Assembly: GCA_003695285.1 (NCBI GenBank)
Contig: RFIL01000282.1
Span: 1-10,504 of the forward strand
Direction of reading: 5' to 3'
Source: Calditrichota bacterium
GTDB taxonomy: Bacteria; Calditrichota; Calditrichia; RBG-13-44-9; J075
DNA length: 10,504 nucleotides
The notes under the pieces are model-generated. The model was given only the letters and a program-made list of their open reading frames with translations. It did no database searches and was not told the DNA's origin. This document shows, piece after piece, positions 6,788 through 10,504 of this stretch; within the stretch, counting starts at the first letter, position 1; each line of letters begins with the position of its first letter. The translations under genes were made by a program, and so were the position numbers.

Positions 6788-7772
6788 AAATATCTGGAGT
6801 GACCTTGAAAGAGAACATTCCGGGCGAGATGCCTTTTTGTACAAAAGGTATTCAGCCAATATTAATCCTGATGTGTTTTTGGCTTTAAAAGGCCATGAAA
6901 AGCATCGATGTATAGCTGCCCGTATTAGTTCTGGTGCTGGGTTGAATCTGAAGAAATGGGTAAACCAGTTTAAAGATATTAAAATCGAAAGGTTCCCTGA
7001 TGAATATACAGGGAAGACTTTTCTCCTGATTGTCCTTCTGAATGAGAATCATAAGGATATTTTTTCTACTCTTTGTGGGGACTTGATTCACCAGGTTGCT
7101 CATGTTGTTGATGAAAAAAAATTGATAGAAGTTTTAATCAATCGGCTTGAAAAATGGAGAAAGTTGTTTGAAAAAATCAGGCAAGGAGGCTTAACGGACG
7201 CTGCCCAGCAAGGGTTGTATGGTGAATTGTTCTTTTTAAGGAAATTTCTTAGGAGAAGTACATCTCCTGAAAGCTGTATTGAGTCATGGAAAGGTCCAGA
7301 AAGAGAACTTCAGGATTTTCAATATTCAGATTGGGCTGTCGAGGTTAAAACCACCTGTAGTAAAAATCATCAAAAAATACATATATCCAGCGAGCGACAA
7401 CTTGACACATCCTTGGTGTCTAATATTTTTCTTGTACACTATTCTCTTGAAACACGGCAGAAATTTGGTGAGACGATAAACGATATTGTAGACGAACTTC
7501 GGAATTCTCTGTCAGAATCTCCCGCCTCATTAAGCCTTTTTGATTTCAAATTAGCCGAAAGTGGTTATTTTGATATTCATCGCCATTTGTATGGCGAAAA
7601 GGGGTTTTCAATCAGAGAGGAAAAGATCTATAAAATTGGAGAGGGGTTTCCCAGAATTACTGAGTCCCAGGTTCCATCCGGCGTAGGTGATGTGCGCTAC
7701 TCCATTATTGTTGCTGACAGCGGAAAATGGCAGGTAGGTGAAGAAGAAATGTTTGATTTCCTTAAATTTTAG
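6774..7772 (+). CDS. PD-(D/E)XK motif protein (DUF4420 family)
   Basis: Likely the DNA-cleaving subunit. From ATG 6774 (332 residues) the centre carries GLYGELFFL with Glu151, a W-x-GP motif (SWKGPE, 171-176), DFQYSDWAVEVKTT with Asp181, Glu190 and Lys192, then ISSERQLD with Gln209. This E...D...ExK...QL order is the restriction-endonuclease-fold signature of the DUF4420 family, and all catalytic positions are present. The N-terminal 140 residues are a mixed alpha/beta region of unknown role. Three ATG codons in a row (6768, 6771, 6774) and a TTG at 6747 are possible starts, all within the end of the Z1 gene, so the overlap is 14-41 bases. None has a Shine-Dalgarno sequence; coupling to the Z1 gene is likely. 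Cleavage has not been shown from this sequence, and the substrate could be unmodified DNA or a structured intermediate. Confidence 0.87.
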   Translation: MKNIENIWSDLEREHSGRDAFLYKRYSANINPDVFLALKGHEKHRCIAARISSGAGLNLKKWVNQFKDIKIERFPDEYTGKTFLLIVLLNENHKDIFSTLCGDLIHQVAHVVDEKKLIEVLINRLEKWRKLFEKIRQGGLTDAAQQGLYGELFFLRKFLRRSTSPESCIESWKGPERELQDFQYSDWAVEVKTTCSKNHQKIHISSERQLDTSLVSNIFLVHYSLETRQKFGETINDIVDELRNSLSESPASLSLFDFKLAESGYFDIHRHLYGEKGFSIREEKIYKIGEGFPRITESQVPSGVGDVRYSIIVADSGKWQVGEEEMFDFLKF

Positions 7773-7777
7773 TGAAC

Positions 7778-10105
7778 ATGTTTGAGAAGGAGGAGCTGCA
7801 GAGGTTTTTTATTGATCTGCAGGAGGATATTAATGCGCGACTTGTATCTGAGGAGGACGGCTCTAGTCCGGAACAGATTTTTACTGATTTTGCATTGGGC
7901 TTGCTCGCAGATGCAGGTGAAACGGAAAATTATAGGTTATGTTATGATGAGAAAGTAACAAAAAGAGGAATTGAACATAAGATAAACGCGTATGCTCTTT
8001 ATGAGAACTATGAAACTCTGGATCTTTTTATTGTGATTTATAATGCGGAAGGCAATATAAAGAACGTTGCAAAAAAGGAAATTGAGAAGTCATTTGCCAG
8101 GCTGCGAAAATTTTTCAGGAATGCAATCTATAAGGATTATTTGAATGAGCTGGATGAGAGTTCTGAGGTTTTTGATCTTGCTCACACTTTGGCCAATGTT
8201 CCCGAAATAAAAGAATTTCTTTCAAGGGTTAATTTTTTTGTCGTCACCAATGGAATTGTTAATTCAAGTTTTATTGCCACTGATACTGTTGCTGGATATC
8301 CTGCCTTCTGGAGAGTCATTGATTTGGAGTACTTGTTTAATCTGGCGGAGAAATCCAGAGTTCCAATAGAAATTGACTTTGAAGGTAGCGGGGTTTTTGT
8401 CCCTTGCATTGAATGTCCATCTGAAAATGATGATTACCAGTCATATGTTGCAATAATTCCGGGTTTGGCTCTTGCAAATATATATGAACAATATGGGCCT
8501 CGTTTGCTTGAGCAAAATGTGCGGTCTTTCCTTCAATTTACAGGAAAAATTAATAAAGGAATCCGAAAAACCATACTTGAAGAGCCTCACATGTTTCTTG
8601 CATTCAATAATGGCATTTCAGCCACTGCTGAGAAGGTGAAAGTAATCGAGCATACGAAGGAAGGGGTCAAATCAATTGGTTTTGTCAAAGATTTTCAAAT
8701 TGTCAACGGGGGGCAAACGACGGCTTCTCTTTATCATACCTGGAAGAAGAATAAGGCTAATATAGCGAATGTTTTTGTCCAGCTTAAATTAACTATTATA
8801 AAGAATCGTGAAAACTTTGCTGAAATTGTCGGTCGTATTGCTGAATATGCCAATACTCAAAACCGTGTTTCTGCTTCAGACTTGAGTTCCAATAGAGAAA
8901 ATCATATTGTTCTTGAAAAGCTTTCCCGTACTATCTGGGCACCGCCCAAACGAGGTGAAACCCATCAAACAAGATGGTTTTTTGAGCGTTCGAGAGGTCA
9001 ATACAAGAATGAAAGAAATCGCTATGGTACCACACCGGCGAGAAAACGGCAGTTTGATAGGCAAAACCCAAGAAATCAGGTTTTTACCAAGGAGCAACTT
9101 GCCAAATACGTCAACTCCTACTCAGAAGTTTATCACGGTAAGAAATTGGTTGTAGGGCCACATATTGTTGTCAGGGGGAGTCAGAAAAACTATTCGCAAT
9201 TTCTTAATTATAATTTTCACAAAAAACCGGATAGCGTCTATTTTGAAGATGTAGTAGCCCTTGCGATTTTGTTTAAAACAGCTGAAAAAATTTATGGAAT
9301 AAAGCCTAATGCTATTGGTGATATGCGATATATAACAGTTCCATATGCTATTGCTTGGCTGGGCTTTCGGCTAAACTATAAGCTTGATCTTTATCGTATA
9401 TGGAAGGCTCAGGATCTGAGCGATAAATTGAAGGAGAAGCTATATGAAATTATGGTGAAAGTTGAAAACTTTATTAAGTCCAATGCTCCGGGTGCTTTGT
9501 ATGGCGAGTGGGCAAAAAAGGAGGATTGCTGGATAATGCTTAAAAATTGTGACTTGAATATTTCTTTGGAAACCTTGTGTGATGATTTAATTGATGATTC
9601 CAGTTTAGGTCGAAAACGGATGACGGACGAAGAGATTACACGAGTTGAAGTTAATGAGTCTATTGAGAGAATTCGGTCAGTGCATCCCAAGGTATGGAAA
9701 AAAATTGAAGAGTGGGGTAGAGCTACAGGAAATCTAACTCAATATCAGTTGAATATAGCTTATGCTTTGGGTAAAAAAGTCAGAAATAATCGAAAACTGA
9801 CTGAGGTGGAAAGAAAAAGAGGAAATAATATTCTTGATATAGTTTTAGAAAAGGCCCCCGATATTTTATCTGATTTAGATGAAATCATAGAGGAAAGTGA
9901 GGAAAAACTTGAACAGGAAGTCTCGCTGGATTTGGTAAAAAGGGTTGTAATGTGGGATAAAAAACATAAAAAATTAAAAATTTTTGAATACAAATTCATG
10001 GAGGATATTGCTGAAGGCAGGCGAAAGCTGACAGAGCGGAATAAGCGATTGGCGAGATTAAATATTGCAAAGGTTAAAAAATTTGGGTTTAGGGAGGGTT
10101 GTTAA
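7778..10105 (+). CDS. AIPR-family (abortive infection phage resistance) protein
   Basis: The AIPR family occurs in phage-resistance and restriction-modification-like operons; its biochemical activity is not established. From ATG 7778 (775 residues) the conserved blocks are YGPRLLEQNVRSFL (239-252), FLAFNNGISATA (273-284), IVNGGQTTASLY (308-319), YANTQNRVSASDL (357-369) and WFFERSRGQY (400-409). This order is characteristic of AIPR. The N-terminal part around residues 60-90 (GIEHKINAYAL, then ETLDLFIVIY) resembles strands of an endonuclease-like fold but has no clear ExK, so nuclease activity is not claimed. The last 75 residues are highly charged and probably helical or coiled coil. A GTG at 7772 overlaps the preceding TAG by one base; ATG 7778 lies five bases after that stop and is preferred. 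The gene ends the operon, and its stop is followed by about 270 bases without a strong terminator. Confidence 0.9.
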   Translation: MFEKEELQRFFIDLQEDINARLVSEEDGSSPEQIFTDFALGLLADAGETENYRLCYDEKVTKRGIEHKINAYALYENYETLDLFIVIYNAEGNIKNVAKKEIEKSFARLRKFFRNAIYKDYLNELDESSEVFDLAHTLANVPEIKEFLSRVNFFVVTNGIVNSSFIATDTVAGYPAFWRVIDLEYLFNLAEKSRVPIEIDFEGSGVFVPCIECPSENDDYQSYVAIIPGLALANIYEQYGPRLLEQNVRSFLQFTGKINKGIRKTILEEPHMFLAFNNGISATAEKVKVIEHTKEGVKSIGFVKDFQIVNGGQTTASLYHTWKKNKANIANVFVQLKLTIIKNRENFAEIVGRIAEYANTQNRVSASDLSSNRENHIVLEKLSRTIWAPPKRGETHQTRWFFERSRGQYKNERNRYGTTPARKRQFDRQNPRNQVFTKEQLAKYVNSYSEVYHGKKLVVGPHIVVRGSQKNYSQFLNYNFHKKPDSVYFEDVVALAILFKTAEKIYGIKPNAIGDMRYITVPYAIAWLGFRLNYKLDLYRIWKAQDLSDKLKEKLYEIMVKVENFIKSNAPGALYGEWAKKEDCWIMLKNCDLNISLETLCDDLIDDSSLGRKRMTDEEITRVEVNESIERIRSVHPKVWKKIEEWGRATGNLTQYQLNIAYALGKKVRNNRKLTEVERKRGNNILDIVLEKAPDILSDLDEIIEESEEKLEQEVSLDLVKRVVMWDKKHKKLKIFEYKFMEDIAEGRRKLTERNKRLARLNIAKVKKFGFREGC

Positions 10106-10375
10106 ATTTGGTGGTTGTGGTGTGGATGCTTGCGATTCGCTTTTGTTGTAGAAGTTGGCAAGCGGGTTAAAAACCGCCTAACAGGGAGTTGAGTTTAGAA
10201 GGCTTTCTAATCTAGGTGTGAGTACTTGGGAGTGTGTGTCTTGTTGAAAATAATGTTTTATCGCGAATGTGGCAGGAGTAGCGAGCAAACTTGTTACAGG
10301 TTTGCGTTGAAAAAACTTGGTATTCATCCAATAGCAGGTGTTCATGGTTTCGAAATGTAGCCCCCCCAAGCACAA
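10106..10375. other. Non-coding stretch after the operon
   Basis: No protein-coding frame with family resemblance is seen on either strand. The stretch holds small inverted repeats: GCG-G-GTT-AAA-AAC-CGC near 10160-10175 (six pairs with a bulge, no T-run) and GCAAAC / GTTTGC at 10285-10290 and 10300-10305. Neither makes a convincing terminator. A run of seven C lies at 10361-10367. Composition is AT-rich like the operon, so the transferred segment probably extends to about here. Confidence 0.5.
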
Positions 10376-10401
10376 AAGGCCACCTCTTGCGAGGTGGCCT
10401 T
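10376..10401. terminator. Strong hairpin terminator, probably bidirectional
   Basis: AAGGCCACCTC (10376-10386) and GAGGTGGCCTT (10391-10401) pair perfectly over 11 bp around the loop TTGC. On the - strand the stem is followed by TTTT and then GTG, the better intrinsic terminator; on the + strand only TT follows, then CTGG. It can end read-through from the defence operon and also transcripts arriving from the right. GC-rich sequence begins just beyond it, so it may belong to the host flank. Confidence 0.75.
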
Positions 10402-10504
10402 CTGGCGCCCAGTCCGGGGGCCGGGGCGTGGGTCCCCAGACCTTGCAGCCCGATGGACGAGCCGCAGGGCAAAGATGCGGGTGCATCAACCGGAAAGTCA
10501 AGCG

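Noticed and set aside
934..10105. DISARM or BREX system
   Set aside because: No PglZ, BrxL, BrxC-like ATPase, phospholipase-D-type nuclease or DISARM helicase/DUF1998 pair is present; the Z1, DUF4420 and AIPR families point to the MORC/Mza type.
10150..10200. Possible integron attC site: GCCTAAC and GTTGAGT match the core-site consensus
   Set aside because: The two cores are only about five bases apart, with no inner paired arms; a real attC is about 57-141 bases long.
488..10355. 12-bp direct repeat ATGGTTTCGAAA at 488-499 and 10344-10355, near both ends of the operon
   Set aside because: A few repeats of this length are expected by chance in 10.5 kb, and the core TTTCGAAA also occurs near 4133 inside a gene. 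It does not coincide with the composition boundaries.
10178..10501. Two long overlapping - strand frames
   Set aside because: They also cross the hairpin and then AT-rich non-coding sequence, and neither resembles a protein family.
10344..10504. Open frame on the + strand from ATG 10344 to the window end
   Set aside because: It reads straight through the strong hairpin, has no Shine-Dalgarno sequence and gives a low-complexity Pro/Gly/Arg-rich peptide, typical of a chance GC-rich frame.
1..10504. CRISPR array, tRNA, rRNA, insertion sequence
   Set aside because: No regularly spaced repeats, no cloverleaf or rRNA-like sequence and no transposase frame were seen by reading both strands.

Overview
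The window holds one six-gene defence operon, all on the + strand, from about 519 to 10105. In order the genes encode a Vsr-type mismatch endonuclease, a C5-cytosine DNA methyltransferase, a MutL/MORC-type GHKL ATPase, a Z1-domain helicase-like ATPase, a PD-(D/E)XK (DUF4420-type) nuclease-like protein and an AIPR-family protein. This is the restriction-modification-like constellation with MORC-like ATPases predicted by comparative genomics (Iyer, Abhiman and Aravind, 2008). The MutL + Z1 + DUF + AIPR core is what was later named Mza and reported as antiviral (Gao et al., 2020); both attributions are from memory. The core system is therefore not new. Less usual are the Vsr gene at the head of the operon, the control region in front of it and the remains of the insertion site.

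Layout. Positions 1-253 are GC-rich and read as the C-terminal end of a WYL-type regulator, with an in-frame TAG at 149 and loss of homology near 225: a relic gene. At about 230 the base composition drops sharply to AT-rich and stays so to about 10360. Positions 254-518 form a leader with an extended -10 promoter candidate, a widely spaced 9-bp inverted repeat, clustered ATGTGC/GCACAT dyads, a hairpin followed by five T, a run of nine C, and a 12-codon minicistron with its own Shine-Dalgarno sequence ending five bases before vsr. The six genes follow with overlaps or gaps of five bases or less, which implies one mRNA and translational coupling. After the last stop (10105) come about 270 bases without a convincing gene, then a strong 11-bp hairpin (10376-10401), then GC-rich sequence to the end.

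How the genes probably work together (inference from families). The methyltransferase marks host DNA with 5-methylcytosine in an unknown motif. Vsr starts repair of T:G mismatches made when those bases deaminate. The MORC/MutL-like ATPase and the Z1 ATPase probably form the nucleotide-driven clamp and motor that inspect or move on DNA. The DUF4420 protein is the most likely nuclease. The AIPR protein is a conserved partner of unknown biochemical activity. No conventional restriction endonuclease or separate specificity subunit is present.

Organism. The flanks suggest a GC-rich bacterium, perhaps a proteobacterium such as a sulfate reducer, but this is a weak guess. The contrast in composition supports horizontal transfer of the operon.
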